Positions 29,615-39,304 of a stretch of 64,000 nt of DNA are shown in pieces. This DNA comes from UBA6144 sp964399165 (lineage in GTDB: Bacteria; Bdellovibrionota; Bacteriovoracia; Bacteriovoracales; Bacteriovoracaceae), in NCBI GenBank assembly GCA_964399165.1, contig CAYNPO010000004.1, positions 62,001 through 126,000 on the forward strand. The letters are read 5' to 3'. The translations under genes and the position numbers were made by a program. The notes beneath the pieces were generated by a model. It did no database searches. It was not told where the DNA came from and was given only the letters and a program-made list of their open reading frames with translations. Position 1 is the stretch's first letter. Each line of letters begins with the position of its first letter.

Positions 29615-30490
29615 TTACATTTTCTTCAGGACTTCGGCAACCTTCTGCCCCAGTTCCGCGGGTGAACGGGCGATGGTGACGCCACATTCCTGCAGGATGC
29701 GGAACTTGGCTTCGGCGGTGTCGTCGCCGCCGGAAATGATGGCGCCGGCGTGGCCCATGCGCTTGCCTTTGGGGGCGGAGGCACCGGCGATGAAGCTCAC
29801 CACGGGTTTCTTGAGGTTTTCCTTGATCCACCGGGCGGCGTCGGTCTCGGCACTCCCGCCGATCTCGCCGATCATGATGATGGCGTCGGTGTCCTTGTCG
29901 GCCTTGAACATTTCGAGCACGTCGATGAAGTTGGTGCCGTTCACGGGGTCGCCCCCGATGCCCACGCAGGTGCTTTGTCCGATCTCACGCTGGGTGAGCT
30001 GGAACACGGCTTCGTAAGTGAGGGTGCCGGAGCGAGAGATCACGCCCACCCGGCCGGGCATGTGGATGTGGCCGGGCATGATTCCGATCTTGCACTCTCC
30101 GGGGGTGATGACTCCTGGGCAGTTGGGACCGATAAGGCGGGTCTTAGAACCGCGCAGGGCGGCCTTGACCTTGATCATGTCCTGGACGGGGATGCCTTCG
30201 GTGATGGCGATCACCAGGGGCATCTGGGCCTCGATGCACTCGAGGATGGAGTCAGCCGCCGCCGGAGGCGGCACGAACACCATGGCGGCGTTGGCGCCGG
30301 TCTGTTTCATGGCCTCGGCGGTGGTGTTGAAGACGGGGATTCCCTCATGCTGGATGCCGCCCTTGCCGGGGGTCACGCCGGCGACCACCTGGGTGCCGTA
30401 GTCACGGCACTGGAGCGAATGGAAAGTGCCCTGTTTGCCGGTGAGGCCCAGGGTGACGAGCTTGGTGTCGCGATTGATGAGAATGGCCAT
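29615..30490 (-). CDS. sucD: Succinyl-CoA synthetase alpha subunit
   Basis: 291 aa, normal length. CoA-binding Rossmann domain (GLTGKQGTFHS, then VTPGKGG) and ligase domain with IGPNCPGVI and SRSGTLTYE. The active-site phospho-histidine lies in GHAGAIISG. It starts 1 bp after the sucC stop. With SucC it interconverts succinyl-CoA and succinate with substrate-level nucleotide phosphorylation in the TCA cycle. Confidence 0.97.
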   Translation of the reverse strand: MAILINRDTKLVTLGLTGKQGTFHSLQCRDYGTQVVAGVTPGKGGIQHEGIPVFNTTAEAMKQTGANAAMVFVPPPAAADSILECIEAQMPLVIAITEGIPVQDMIKVKAALRGSKTRLIGPNCPGVITPGECKIGIMPGHIHMPGRVGVISRSGTLTYEAVFQLTQREIGQSTCVGIGGDPVNGTNFIDVLEMFKADKDTDAIIMIGEIGGSAETDAARWIKENLKKPVVSFIAGASAPKGKRMGHAGAIISGGDDTAEAKFRILQECGVTIARSPAELGQKVAEVLKKM

Positions 30491-30491
30491 G

Positions 30492-31658
<1,167 letters not shown>

Positions 31659-31708
31659 GGGGACTCCTTCAGAGAGTTCGGACTGGACGATGGGAGAAAT
31701 ATCCACTC

Positions 31709-31736
31709 ATTATAGGCATTCCATGGCCCTCGTCCA
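31709..31736 (-). promoter_or_regulatory. Sigma-70 type promoter of sucC-sucD-ndk
   Basis: On the minus strand TGGACG (-35, 31731-31736) is 16 bp from a perfect TATAAT (-10, 31709-31714). The predicted transcript starts about 45 bp before the sucC start codon. Confidence 0.65.
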
Positions 31737-31754
31737 TCGTGACGCGGGGAAAAG

Positions 31755-32624
31755 GTGAGGCTCATGCTCCGCTACCACGCGCTCCATCCCGCCACCTTCA
31801 AGCTCGATGGCGGTGCCATGTTCGGCATCATTCCCAAGCCCCTCTGGGAAAAGAAAATCCCCGCCGACGATTTAAACCGGATTCATTTAAGCTTGCGAGT
31901 TTTGTGCATCCAGACTGATAACCGTGTCATTTTGATCGACACGGGCATCGGCGACTACCATGACCCGAAATTCAATCAGCGTTTCGCGGTGGTGGGGGAA
32001 AGCGACCCTTTGGCGCGGGTGCTCAATGAGCACCTGGGCATCCTTCCGGAGCAAGTTACGGACGTCGTCATCACCCATTTGCACTTTGACCACGCAGGAG
32101 GCCTCGGTCACGCTTTGTTCCCAAGGGCGCGGCTTCATCTACACCGGCGACACTATGAATACGCCTTGGCCCCCACCGTCAGGGACGCGGGTTCGTTTCT
32201 GAAGGAGTATTTCCGGCCGGTGATCCAGGAGCGTGACGCCGCAGGGATGGTCGCGTGGCACGACGGGGAGGAGGGCGAACTATTACGCGACGGCGACTAT
32301 GTCCTGCGCTTCAAATGCAGCCACGGCCACACCCCTTGGCTGCTTCATCCCCACGACGAGAAGTTCATCTACATGGCCGATTTGGTCCCCACCTCCGCCC
32401 ATGTGCCTTTGCCCTGGGTGATGGGCTACGACATCGCCCCTGGGCGCACGACCCAAGACAAGGCGGCTTTCTACCGCTTCATCCGCGAGCGCGGCCTCAC
32501 CATGGTGTTCGAGCACGACATGAAACACTGGGGGGCTCGCCTCGCCCCCGCCGGGGCGGAGGACGCCGTGGGGGAACTACTGCCCTCTCAGGGCGCGTAC
32601 TGCGAAGCGCTTCCACTGGTATAA
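31755..32624 (+). CDS. Metallo-beta-lactamase fold hydrolase
   Basis: 289 aa from GTG at 31755 (an ATG three codons later is an equally good start). The MBL signature THLHFDHAGGLG is complete; IDTGIGD precedes it, KCSHGHTPW and YMADLVP (second Asp/His set), and VFEHDMKHW near the end complete the zinc site. Members include lactonases and other hydrolases; no substrate can be assigned. The 3' end overlaps the convergent GYF-like membrane protein gene by 37 bp. Confidence 0.85.
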   Translation: MRLMLRYHALHPATFKLDGGAMFGIIPKPLWEKKIPADDLNRIHLSLRVLCIQTDNRVILIDTGIGDYHDPKFNQRFAVVGESDPLARVLNEHLGILPEQVTDVVITHLHFDHAGGLGHALFPRARLHLHRRHYEYALAPTVRDAGSFLKEYFRPVIQERDAAGMVAWHDGEEGELLRDGDYVLRFKCSHGHTPWLLHPHDEKFIYMADLVPTSAHVPLPWVMGYDIAPGRTTQDKAAFYRFIRERGLTMVFEHDMKHWGARLAPAGAEDAVGELLPSQGAYCEALPLV

Positions 32625-33877
32625 ACCGCCTGCACCGCCCGGGCGTCTTTTTCCACGTCGGCCCGCAGCTTCGCGATGTCCACTGAGAGCCTCTTAAGTC
32701 TCGCCTCGAGAGCGGTCCGGGCCGGTACGCCCTTCTGCAGCCATTCGATGAGGGACATGCTGAGGAACCCCACCCGCCGGGCGTGGCCCGTGATCACTGG
32801 TTGCCAGGCCATGAGTTCGTCCCGGGTGGGCATCTCCTTGGCTGCCAGGCGCACGAAGTCTTCTTCGTTGCGTGAAAGGAAGTTGGTGAGAAAGCCCCCG
32901 TACCGAAGCGTGTAGCGGTCCACCACGGTCTTCAGGCGCTGGCGCCAGGGAACTTTCTTGTCCAAGAGCGCCCCGAAGTCCTGCTCCACCTGCCCGGCGA
33001 TGGCGCCGACTGTCCGCAACTTTTCTTCCACGTCCCGCCAGGCCAGCACCACCGCGGCCCGGGCGGCCCTTTGCTGGGCCTCCCGTTGGCGCTTGAGTTC
33101 CGCCAGCCGATGGCTGAGTTCGGTGGCGGATCCGGCGTGCACGTCGGCCGTGAAAACGCGGGTGAATGGAGGATGCGGACCACCCCAGGCGAAGATCCCG
33201 GGGTCCTGGCACCCGCTGCGGCTGACTTCCGCGCGGTAGCGCCCGGGCCACAAGCGCTGCCCGGCCTCGAAAGTGAAGCGCTCGAAAGACGCCCAGTGAT
33301 CGAAGGACACCGCTTCGGATCGCAAAGCCACTTCGGCCCCCGAAAGGTTGTCCTCCGGCCCCGAACGCAACAAGACGGTGAAGCGGCAAGATTGGGGGGA
33401 GCGGTCGGCGAGCCACAGCCGCGTGTAAGCTCGGTTCACGCCCCATGCGGGAACAGGCACGTCGGCCGCCCCTTGTAGAAAGCCCGCGCGAACGGTCCGG
33501 AACGCCGCTACGTCCATTCCCTCGGGACGGGAAAGGTCCGGGGTCCGCCTCAAGGCCCACCACCCGAGCACCACCAACGACAGGGCCCCAAGAGCCCAGG
33601 CCCAAGGAGGCAACGGAGAAGGGCGCCACCTCGGCCGTGGCCATCGCCACGAGCGCCGAACCGGTTCCGGCGGCGGGGGATAAGCCTTGAGGTAGGCGAG
33701 GGCCAGGGTTTCCATGGGCAAGGGCATGGGCCAACCCTTGGCCCACACTAGGCGCGCGGCGTACTTGCCACCCTCCGACAACTCCTGGAAGGAGTAGGGT
33801 CCCTCGTGGGCCCCATCCCGGATGACGAACCAGACTTTCTCGCCGGGGTCGGGCAGTTCATCTATACTGGCGGACAT
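32588..33877 (-). CDS. Bitopic membrane protein with N-terminal GYF-like domain
   Basis: 429 aa from the ATG at 33877 (Met codons at 33886 and 33889 are alternatives). Residues about 15-50 (VWFVIRDGAHEGPYSFQEL, then VWAKGW) resemble the GYF_2 domain found at the cytoplasmic N-terminus of many bacterial membrane proteins. A Pro/Trp/Arg-rich linker leads to one transmembrane helix near residues 90-108, and the remainder, with a helical region rich in Arg and Gln, would be periplasmic. No enzyme motif. Its start codon overlaps that of the divergent arginase-family gene. Function unknown. Confidence 0.7.
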   Translation of the reverse strand: MSASIDELPDPGEKVWFVIRDGAHEGPYSFQELSEGGKYAARLVWAKGWPMPLPMETLALAYLKAYPPPPEPVRRSWRWPRPRWRPSPLPPWAWALGALSLVVLGWWALRRTPDLSRPEGMDVAAFRTVRAGFLQGAADVPVPAWGVNRAYTRLWLADRSPQSCRFTVLLRSGPEDNLSGAEVALRSEAVSFDHWASFERFTFEAGQRLWPGRYRAEVSRSGCQDPGIFAWGGPHPPFTRVFTADVHAGSATELSHRLAELKRQREAQQRAARAAVVLAWRDVEEKLRTVGAIAGQVEQDFGALLDKKVPWRQRLKTVVDRYTLRYGGFLTNFLSRNEEDFVRLAAKEMPTRDELMAWQPVITGHARRVGFLSMSLIEWLQKGVPARTALEARLKRLSVDIAKLRADVEKDARAVQAVYTSGSASQYAP

Positions 33878-33890
33878 GGGATCCATCATA
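33863..33890. promoter_or_regulatory. Overlapping divergent start codons with two -10-like elements
   Basis: The CATG at 33875-33878 gives the minus-strand ATG (33877) and the plus-strand ATG (33876). TATACT (33863-33868, plus) and TATGAT (33885-33890, minus) each lie 7 nt before one of these ATGs. If these are -10 boxes, both transcripts would begin at or next to the start codon (leaderless). No strong -35 is seen for either. Confidence 0.4.
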
Positions 33891-34787
33891 GATCAAAGCC
33901 GCGAACAGCGGTTCAAAGAAAGTTACGCTTCCCTTATGCGCGAGGTGGGTACCTCGCTCCCTTCCGGCGCCACGCTCATCGCCACCGCCCCATCCGACCC
34001 AGGTGTCATCCGCAACGGCGGGCGGCTGGGTGCGCGTTGGGCCCCGGCCGCCGCACTCACCGCTCTTAAGCGCTTCACTATTCCTCCAGGGCACGTGTCT
34101 GCGTTCCACGTAGGCGAGAGCGCCAATCCCCTCCTTGAAAGCTCAGACTTCGAAGCCGGCCAGGCACATGAGGAGAAGCGGTTGCGCCAATGGCTCACCC
34201 AGGCAGGCAAGGTGCTCCATCTGGGCGGTGGTCACGATCACGTGCTTCCTCTCTTGCGGGCTTGGGACGGGCCCGTGGCGGTGCTGAACCTGGACGCCCA
34301 CTGCGACACCCGCACCGACGTGCTTCCCCACTCCGGCAACCCCTTTCGCTTGCGGGCGAAGGAAGCGGGCACGGCCTTCAGCCTCCACCAACTCGGCATT
34401 CACCCGTTCGCCAACGGCGCCTCCACACTCTCTTCGCTTGGCTCCTCTCCAACGCGCACCCTGTGGCGGGAGGAGTGCGACGACCCGGCCCATGTGGCCG
34501 CCTTCCTGGCGGGCTTCCATGCGCTTCCCGCGGGCACGCGCCTGCTGTTCAGTCTCGACTGCGACGCTCTCGCGGCCTCAGAGTTGGGGGCCGTGAGCGC
34601 CCCCAATCCCCATGGGCTCAGCGTGGGCTTCGTGCTTGAGCTCATCCGCTGGTACCGGCAGTATTGCGAAGGACGCGGACAAGCGCCTTGTTACGGTGTG
34701 TATGAGTTCAATCCCCTCTACGACAGCGTCTCCGGCCATTCGGCCCGGGTGGTGGCGACCCTGATGCACGAGATGCTCAAGGACTGA
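33876..34787 (+). CDS. Arginase/formimidoylglutamase-family ureohydrolase
   Basis: 303 aa from the ATG at 33876; a Met 18 codons upstream lies within the divergent gene. The binuclear manganese site is complete: GGGHDH (117-122), NLDAHCDTR (138-146) and SLDCDAL. The enzyme hydrolyses a guanidino-type substrate; the family includes arginase, agmatinase and HutG (formimidoylglutamate), and HutG is the nearest by the look of GVYEFNP near the C-terminus. No hut genes are adjacent, so the substrate is open. A strong terminator follows. Confidence 0.85.
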   Translation: MGSIIDQSREQRFKESYASLMREVGTSLPSGATLIATAPSDPGVIRNGGRLGARWAPAAALTALKRFTIPPGHVSAFHVGESANPLLESSDFEAGQAHEEKRLRQWLTQAGKVLHLGGGHDHVLPLLRAWDGPVAVLNLDAHCDTRTDVLPHSGNPFRLRAKEAGTAFSLHQLGIHPFANGASTLSSLGSSPTRTLWREECDDPAHVAAFLAGFHALPAGTRLLFSLDCDALAASELGAVSAPNPHGLSVGFVLELIRWYRQYCEGRGQAPCYGVYEFNPLYDSVSGHSARVVATLMHEMLKD

Positions 34788-34797
34788 GGCCCAGGCA

Positions 34798-34832
34798 AAA
34801 AAAAACCCGCTGGAGACCAGCGGGTTTTTTCG
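34798..34832 (+). terminator. Rho-independent terminator after the ureohydrolase gene
   Basis: A 10-bp perfect stem (34804-34813 with 34817-34826) and 3-nt AGA loop followed by further T residues. A run of A before the stem allows function on the minus strand too. The rest of the gap to pal (34833-35118) has no recognisable gene; it is AT-richer and holds the two AGCGCT palindromes. Confidence 0.9.
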
Positions 34833-35034
34833 AGAGACATCGAAGAGGTCAAAAGAATCCTTCTTCCAACCCCTACACACACACGTCTATTTACTAGCAA
34901 GGTTCATGCCAAGGGACTCATACGGCATTACGGCCACAAGACGCACAGCGCGCCCCCATAAAGCGTCAGGGCTTTGACTGATACCTTCCAACAGCGTCAA
35001 AAAAGCCACACAACCTAGACGTGCAAACCGTTGA

Positions 35035-35070
35035 AAGCGCTTCCCAACATTTGAGCGCTCCAAGCATAAT
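35035..35070 (+). promoter_or_regulatory. Candidate pal promoter with paired AGCGCT palindromes
   Basis: AGCGCT palindromes at 35036-35041 and 35054-35059 are 18 bp apart centre to centre, and CATAAT (35065-35070) follows as a possible -10 about 50 bp before the pal start. The first box would overlap the -35 region and the second the spacer, as for a repressor site. No recognisable -35 hexamer. Confidence 0.35.
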
Positions 35071-35118
35071 GGGGCGTATCTTCCGTCACAGTTCGACCGA
35101 CATTTGTAAGGAGAAAAT

Positions 35119-35616
35119 ATGCTTCGCTCTTCCGTGCTCGCTTTCCTCGCCGCTGGTCTCTTCGCCGTCGGCTGCGCCTCCAAGAAACCCTCTAACAGCC
35201 CCGACTCGCTCTCAGGCGGCAACGGCGCCAATGGCGGCCTCACGCTGGAACTGAAAGGCGACTCCGATTCCGCCACCGCGGGCGGACTCCAGACCGTCTA
35301 CTTCGGCTTCGACTCCGCCAACTTGGATGGGTCCGCCAAAGAGACCTTGAAGGGCAACGCCGAATTCCTCAAGAGCAATCCCAGTGTGGAAGTACAGGTT
35401 GAAGGCCACTGCGACGAGCGTGGCGGCATCCAGTACAACCTCGCCCTCGGCGAGCGCCGGGCCAAGAGCGTGCGTGACTACCTGGTGGCCATGGGCGTGG
35501 CCGCCAAACGCATCTCCCTGATCTCCTACGGCAAAGAAAAGCCCGTCGCCTTCGGCCATGACGAGAGCGCATGGGGCAAAAACCGCCGCGGGAACTTCGT
35601 CATCACCGCCAAGTGA
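35119..35616 (+). CDS. pal: Peptidoglycan-associated lipoprotein Pal
   Basis: 165 aa. Lipobox FAVGC with acylated Cys19, a Gly/Ser/Asn linker, and a complete OmpA-type peptidoglycan-binding domain (VYFGFDSANL, VEGHCDERGGIQYNLALGE, RISLISYGKEKP). It anchors the outer membrane to peptidoglycan in the Tol-Pal system. AAGGAG precedes the ATG. Its stop overlaps the GTG of the next lipoprotein gene (GTGA). It heads an operon of envelope and housekeeping genes; tolA, tolB and tolQR are not in this window. Confidence 0.95.
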   Translation: MLRSSVLAFLAAGLFAVGCASKKPSNSPDSLSGGNGANGGLTLELKGDSDSATAGGLQTVYFGFDSANLDGSAKETLKGNAEFLKSNPSVEVQVEGHCDERGGIQYNLALGERRAKSVRDYLVAMGVAAKRISLISYGKEKPVAFGHDESAWGKNRRGNFVITAK

Positions 35617-35921
35617 CCCGACACGTTCTTTTCTTCTCTCTTTTCCTCCTTGGGGCGTGTGGTCTCACCACCACCCGCCCCAAGGTGGAGATGAGCCTGG
35701 CCCAAGCGGCGTTCATGGCCGCCAAGGAAGCCGGGGCCGACACCCACTCCCCCACACTGTACCGCAAGGCCGAGGTAGCCTACCTCAAGGCCAAGTCCGC
35801 CTATCGCCGCAAGTACTTCAATAAGGCCCAGGAATACGCCGTGGTGTCCCGGCGCTTCGCCGAGAAGGCAGAATACGAGGCCCGCCGCAAAAGTGCCCTT
35901 GAAGGCAACGTCACCCCCTAA
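35613..35921 (+). CDS. DUF4398-like lipoprotein
   Basis: 102 aa from the GTG at 35613, in the pal stop. Signal peptide with lipobox LLGAC (Cys16), then a helical region with regularly spaced Ala (LAQAAFMAAKEAGA; YRKAEVAYLKAKSAYRRK; KAQEYAVVSRRFAEKAEYEA), the pattern of DUF4398 proteins often found next to Pal/OmpA genes. It is probably a small outer-membrane lipoprotein acting with Pal or the next lipoprotein. Confidence 0.7.
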   Translation: MTRHVLFFSLFLLGACGLTTTRPKVEMSLAQAAFMAAKEAGADTHSPTLYRKAEVAYLKAKSAYRRKYFNKAQEYAVVSRRFAEKAEYEARRKSALEGNVTP

Positions 35922-35944
35922 CCCCCTCCCCGGAGGTTCATCCC

Positions 35945-36715
35945 ATGCGCATCGTTCTTCTCCCCGTCCTCGCCCTTCTCCTCGCTGGCTGCCTGAAGAC
36001 CGCGGGACAAGTCCGCCGGGAACAGCAAGTGGAGAGCATGTCCCAGCAGATGTCGGATTCCCAGGGACTGATGGCAGACCTCACCGTGTCGGTGAAGAAC
36101 ATGCAGACCCAGTTGGACGCCATGAACGGGCGCCTGGAGGAAAGCGAGCGCGCCCACAGCGAGGCCCGTGGCCAAGACTTGCGCGCCCTTTCCGAGTCCG
36201 TGACGTTGCTCAAGCAGCAAGTGCAGGCGCTGATGGACAACCAGCAGAAACAAGACGCGGAACTCCAGCAGCAACGCGCCTTCATCGAGAAGGTCACCGA
36301 GCGCCTCGGCCAAATCGGCCAAGGAGGCGGGGCCACAAAAAAAAACCCTAAAAGCGACGTCCAGGCGGCGTGGAAACTGATCCGCGCCAAAAACTACGCC
36401 GGCGCCCGGCGCCTGCTGGAAGGATTGCTCGACGATCCTGAGGTGGGCGCGGCTGACCAGAACAAGGCGCTGCACGCCCTGGGTATCTTGGAATACGAGC
36501 AAAAGAACTACGAGAAGGGCCTCGCCTTCTTCAGCCGCCTCTACACCAAGTATCCCCGCTCCAGCTTGGCCCCCGACAGCCTGCTGCACATCGGGCGATC
36601 GCTGCGCCGCCTGGGTAAAAAAGACGAGGCCCGCCAGGCCTTCGAGGAAGTGCGCGCCAGTTACGGCGGCACCGGCGCCGCCGGACAGGCGCAAAAAGAA
36701 TTGCGCAACCTATGA
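35945..36715 (+). CDS. CpoB/YbgF-like lipoprotein with coiled coil and TPR
   Basis: 256 aa. Lipobox LLAGC (Cys16), then a long coiled coil (about 20-120, rich in Gln/Glu/Leu heptads) and a C-terminal TPR region (AWKLIRAKNYAGARRLLEG; GILEYEQKNYEKGLAFFSRL; YPRSSLAPDSLLHIG) as in YbgF/CpoB, the Tol-linked factor that coordinates outer-membrane constriction with peptidoglycan synthesis. The usual protein is periplasmic; here it is predicted to be lipid-anchored. The last 4 bp overlap the next gene (ATGA). Confidence 0.8.
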   Translation: MRIVLLPVLALLLAGCLKTAGQVRREQQVESMSQQMSDSQGLMADLTVSVKNMQTQLDAMNGRLEESERAHSEARGQDLRALSESVTLLKQQVQALMDNQQKQDAELQQQRAFIEKVTERLGQIGQGGGATKKNPKSDVQAAWKLIRAKNYAGARRLLEGLLDDPEVGAADQNKALHALGILEYEQKNYEKGLAFFSRLYTKYPRSSLAPDSLLHIGRSLRRLGKKDEARQAFEEVRASYGGTGAAGQAQKELRNL

Positions 36716-38283
36716 CCCAACCGCGGCCCTGGACTATCCTGCTGTTCTTGACGGGGCTCGCGGCCTGCGCTCGCTTCGTCTCGACCATGGAAAGCGGGCG
36801 CTATGACGAAGTCCTGACGCCCGCGGGGGCTTCCCAAGGCGTGGTTCTGTTGTCCCACAACATCAACGGCGAAACCGAGCCCTGCGGATGCAACAAGTTC
36901 CCCTTGGGTGGGCTGGAACAAGTGGCGGGGCTCATGCACCGGGAAAAATCCCGCGCTCCCGTCCTGTACGTAGACACCGGCGACACCTTCTTCCCTTCCC
37001 CGACGCTACCGGAGCACGTGCACGCTTCCCACCGACACACGGCCGACACCCTGGCGTCGGCGCTGGGGCAACTGGGTCTCGACTATTACGTGCCCGGTGA
37101 CCAGGACTTCGCCCTTGGGATTGAATGGCTGGAGCAACTCTCCTCCCAGGCCCCTTACAAATTCCTCCTGGCCAACCTCAGGCCCGGGGTCACCAAGCTC
37201 AAGGCCATGCCATGGGTAAAGGTCCGCATGGGGGCGAAGAATTTGGTCTTGATCGGCGTGCTTGATCCCGAACTTCTCTCTCCCCCCCACGCCGCCGCCT
37301 TCACTCCCCCCGCGCCTGCCATCGCTTCTGCCCTGAAAGATGCCGACCCAGAAAAAGAAGACATCGTGATCCTCCTTTCCCACGCGGGCATGGAACGTGA
37401 TCGCCACTTCGCCCGCACCTTCCCACGGCTGGACTGGGTGCTGGGGGCGCACAGCCAGAGTTTCACCCAGCACACGGTGGACGAGGGGAAAACGCAACTG
37501 GCCCAAGTGCTTTCCCGCAACCATTTCCTCGGGCGTCTGCAATTCGGTCTGGGGCGTACCGACCGCTCGGCCGCCTTCACTCTGCTGGAAAGCCGCGAGG
37601 AAACTTCCCAGTTGGTATCCCCCAATCCCATGACGCCAGTCATGCAACGTTGGCGCACGGAGCTCAAGCGCATCCAGGCCCAGGAGCAAGGCGGTCTCGC
37701 GGCCCAAGCTTCGGCCGATCCCTTCCCCACCTTCAACAGCTGCGTGGAATGCCACAAACCCCAAACCAACTTCTGGCAAGGCACATCCCATGCCCTCGCC
37801 TGGCAAACTCTTGAGGCCAAGGGTGCTGCCAACGACGAGTCCTGCGTGGGCTGCCACAGCCTCGGATGGAAGCACCCCCAAGGCTTTTCCGCCACGCCGG
37901 CGCGGGTGCTCTTCTCCGGCAAAGCGGACACGGCCAAGCTCGCCGCCTACACCCAGGAAATTTCCCGTCACATGCACGGGGTGAAATCCCCGCGCTCCCT
38001 ACCGGTGAAAGAACGCCGGCGGCTGGCGGGGGCATGGCTCGCCACCACCGAAAAGCACGGCGTCTCCCACGAGTACGCCAACGTCCAGTGCCTGAACTGC
38101 CACGCCAAGGACCGCGACCACCCTTTCGATGGGAAACCCAAGAGCGACACGCCCGACGGCATGGCCGCCAAATGCCTCACCTGCCACACCGCCGATCAAA
38201 CCCCGTCCTGGTACCAGGCTGGCCGTCCGCACATGCCGACGGTCAAGGCCCGCATGCGCGACGTCGCCTGCCCCAAGCTCTGA
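36712..38283 (+). CDS. Lipoprotein fusion of metallophosphoesterase and tetraheme c-type cytochrome
   Basis: 523 aa. N-terminal lipobox GLAAC (Cys19). Residues about 40-300 resemble UshA-type calcineurin phosphoesterases (VVLLSHNINGETEPCGCNKF, VDTGDTFF, LLSHAG, LGAHSQ) although PCGC replaces the usual first metal motif. Residues 340-500 hold four CxxCH haem sites: CVECH (344), CVGCH (378), CLNCH (460) and CLTCH (488). The protein should be exported, lipidated and haem-loaded. Both domain types are known fused in some bacteria; the role (redox-linked hydrolase or electron carrier) is unknown. It sits between cpoB-like and tsaD genes. Confidence 0.8.
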   Translation: MTQPRPWTILLFLTGLAACARFVSTMESGRYDEVLTPAGASQGVVLLSHNINGETEPCGCNKFPLGGLEQVAGLMHREKSRAPVLYVDTGDTFFPSPTLPEHVHASHRHTADTLASALGQLGLDYYVPGDQDFALGIEWLEQLSSQAPYKFLLANLRPGVTKLKAMPWVKVRMGAKNLVLIGVLDPELLSPPHAAAFTPPAPAIASALKDADPEKEDIVILLSHAGMERDRHFARTFPRLDWVLGAHSQSFTQHTVDEGKTQLAQVLSRNHFLGRLQFGLGRTDRSAAFTLLESREETSQLVSPNPMTPVMQRWRTELKRIQAQEQGGLAAQASADPFPTFNSCVECHKPQTNFWQGTSHALAWQTLEAKGAANDESCVGCHSLGWKHPQGFSATPARVLFSGKADTAKLAAYTQEISRHMHGVKSPRSLPVKERRRLAGAWLATTEKHGVSHEYANVQCLNCHAKDRDHPFDGKPKSDTPDGMAAKCLTCHTADQTPSWYQAGRPHMPTVKARMRDVACPKL

Positions 38284-38284
38284 C

Positions 38285-39304
38285 ATGGAACGCCTGATCC
38301 TGGGTCTAGAAACCAGCTGCGACGACACCTCGGTGGCCGTGCTCAAGAGCGGGCCCGCCGGGCGCGAGCTCCTATGTCTGCACTCTCTCTCCCAGGACGA
38401 CACCCTCAAGAAGTGGGGCGGCGTGGTACCGGAGATCGCCGCCCGGGAGCACGTGAAGGCCTTGGCGCCACTGGTGAAAATTGCCCTAGAAGACGCGGGG
38501 ATCCGCTCCGAGCAGCTCACGGACGTGGCCGTGACGACGGAGCCGGGACTCATCGGCGCGCTTCTCACCGGACTCCAGGCCGCCAAGACACTGGCGTGGA
38601 TGCACCGGTTGCCCGTGACGCCGGTGAACCACTTGTGGGCCCACCTGGAAGCGATCCACCTCACCGCGCCCACCCCCTATCCCTATCTGGGCTTGCTCGT
38701 GAGCGGGGGCCATAGCCTCATCGTGAAAGTCTCAGGCCCGACCCAGGTGGAGGTACTTGGGCAAACGCTGGACGACGCCGCCGGCGAGGCTTTCGACAAA
38801 GGCGGCAAACTCTTGGGACTCGGCTACCCCGCCGGCCGCGTGATCGACCAACTGGCGGCCCAAGGCGATCCGACACGGTTTTCCTTCCCCGTCAGCCGCT
38901 TGCGCGACCGTCCCGGCAAGATGTCCTTTTCGGGCATCAAGACCTCCCTGCGCGTGTTCATCGAGAAAAATCCCGCAGCCAAGACCGCGGACCTGGCAGA
39001 CACCTGCGCCAGCTACCAGCGCGCCATCGTCACCACGCTGGTGGAGAAAACCGACGAAGTGCGCGCGCTCCACCACCTGGAAAAGTTGCCTCTGGTGGTG
39101 GGTGGGGGTGTCGCCTGCAACCGCGGCCTGCGCGCGGCCCTCGCCGCCCGCTTCCCGGACGTGCGCGCGGTGGAACCGCGCTTTTGCACGGACAACGCCG
39201 CCATGATCGCCAACTGGGCCGCCCTGGCTCCCCAAGAGGCCATACCGTTCCCGCAGTGCCTGAACCTGGACGCCAAGAGCCGCACGGTGGAGAAGGCCCC
39301 GTGA
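38285..39304 (+). CDS. tsaD: tRNA N6-adenosine threonylcarbamoyltransferase TsaD
   Basis: 339 aa from the ATG at 38285, one base after the upstream stop. LGLETSCDDTSVAV starts the ASKHA fold; NHLWAHLEA carries the metal-binding HxxxH; LVSGGHS and DDAAGEAFDK, and GGGVACNRGLR complete the ATP site. It forms t6A37 in ANN-decoding tRNAs with TsaB, TsaC and TsaE, which are not in this window. The stop overlaps the GTG of rsmA (GTGA). Confidence 0.96.
   Translation: MERLILGLETSCDDTSVAVLKSGPAGRELLCLHSLSQDDTLKKWGGVVPEIAAREHVKALAPLVKIALEDAGIRSEQLTDVAVTTEPGLIGALLTGLQAAKTLAWMHRLPVTPVNHLWAHLEAIHLTAPTPYPYLGLLVSGGHSLIVKVSGPTQVEVLGQTLDDAAGEAFDKGGKLLGLGYPAGRVIDQLAAQGDPTRFSFPVSRLRDRPGKMSFSGIKTSLRVFIEKNPAAKTADLADTCASYQRAIVTTLVEKTDEVRALHHLEKLPLVVGGGVACNRGLRAALAARFPDVRAVEPRFCTDNAAMIANWAALAPQEAIPFPQCLNLDAKSRTVEKAP

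Noticed and set aside
34887..35276. 129-codon minus-strand ORF in the gap before pal
   Set aside because: Low coding potential, no ribosome site, and it overlaps the pal start on the other strand.
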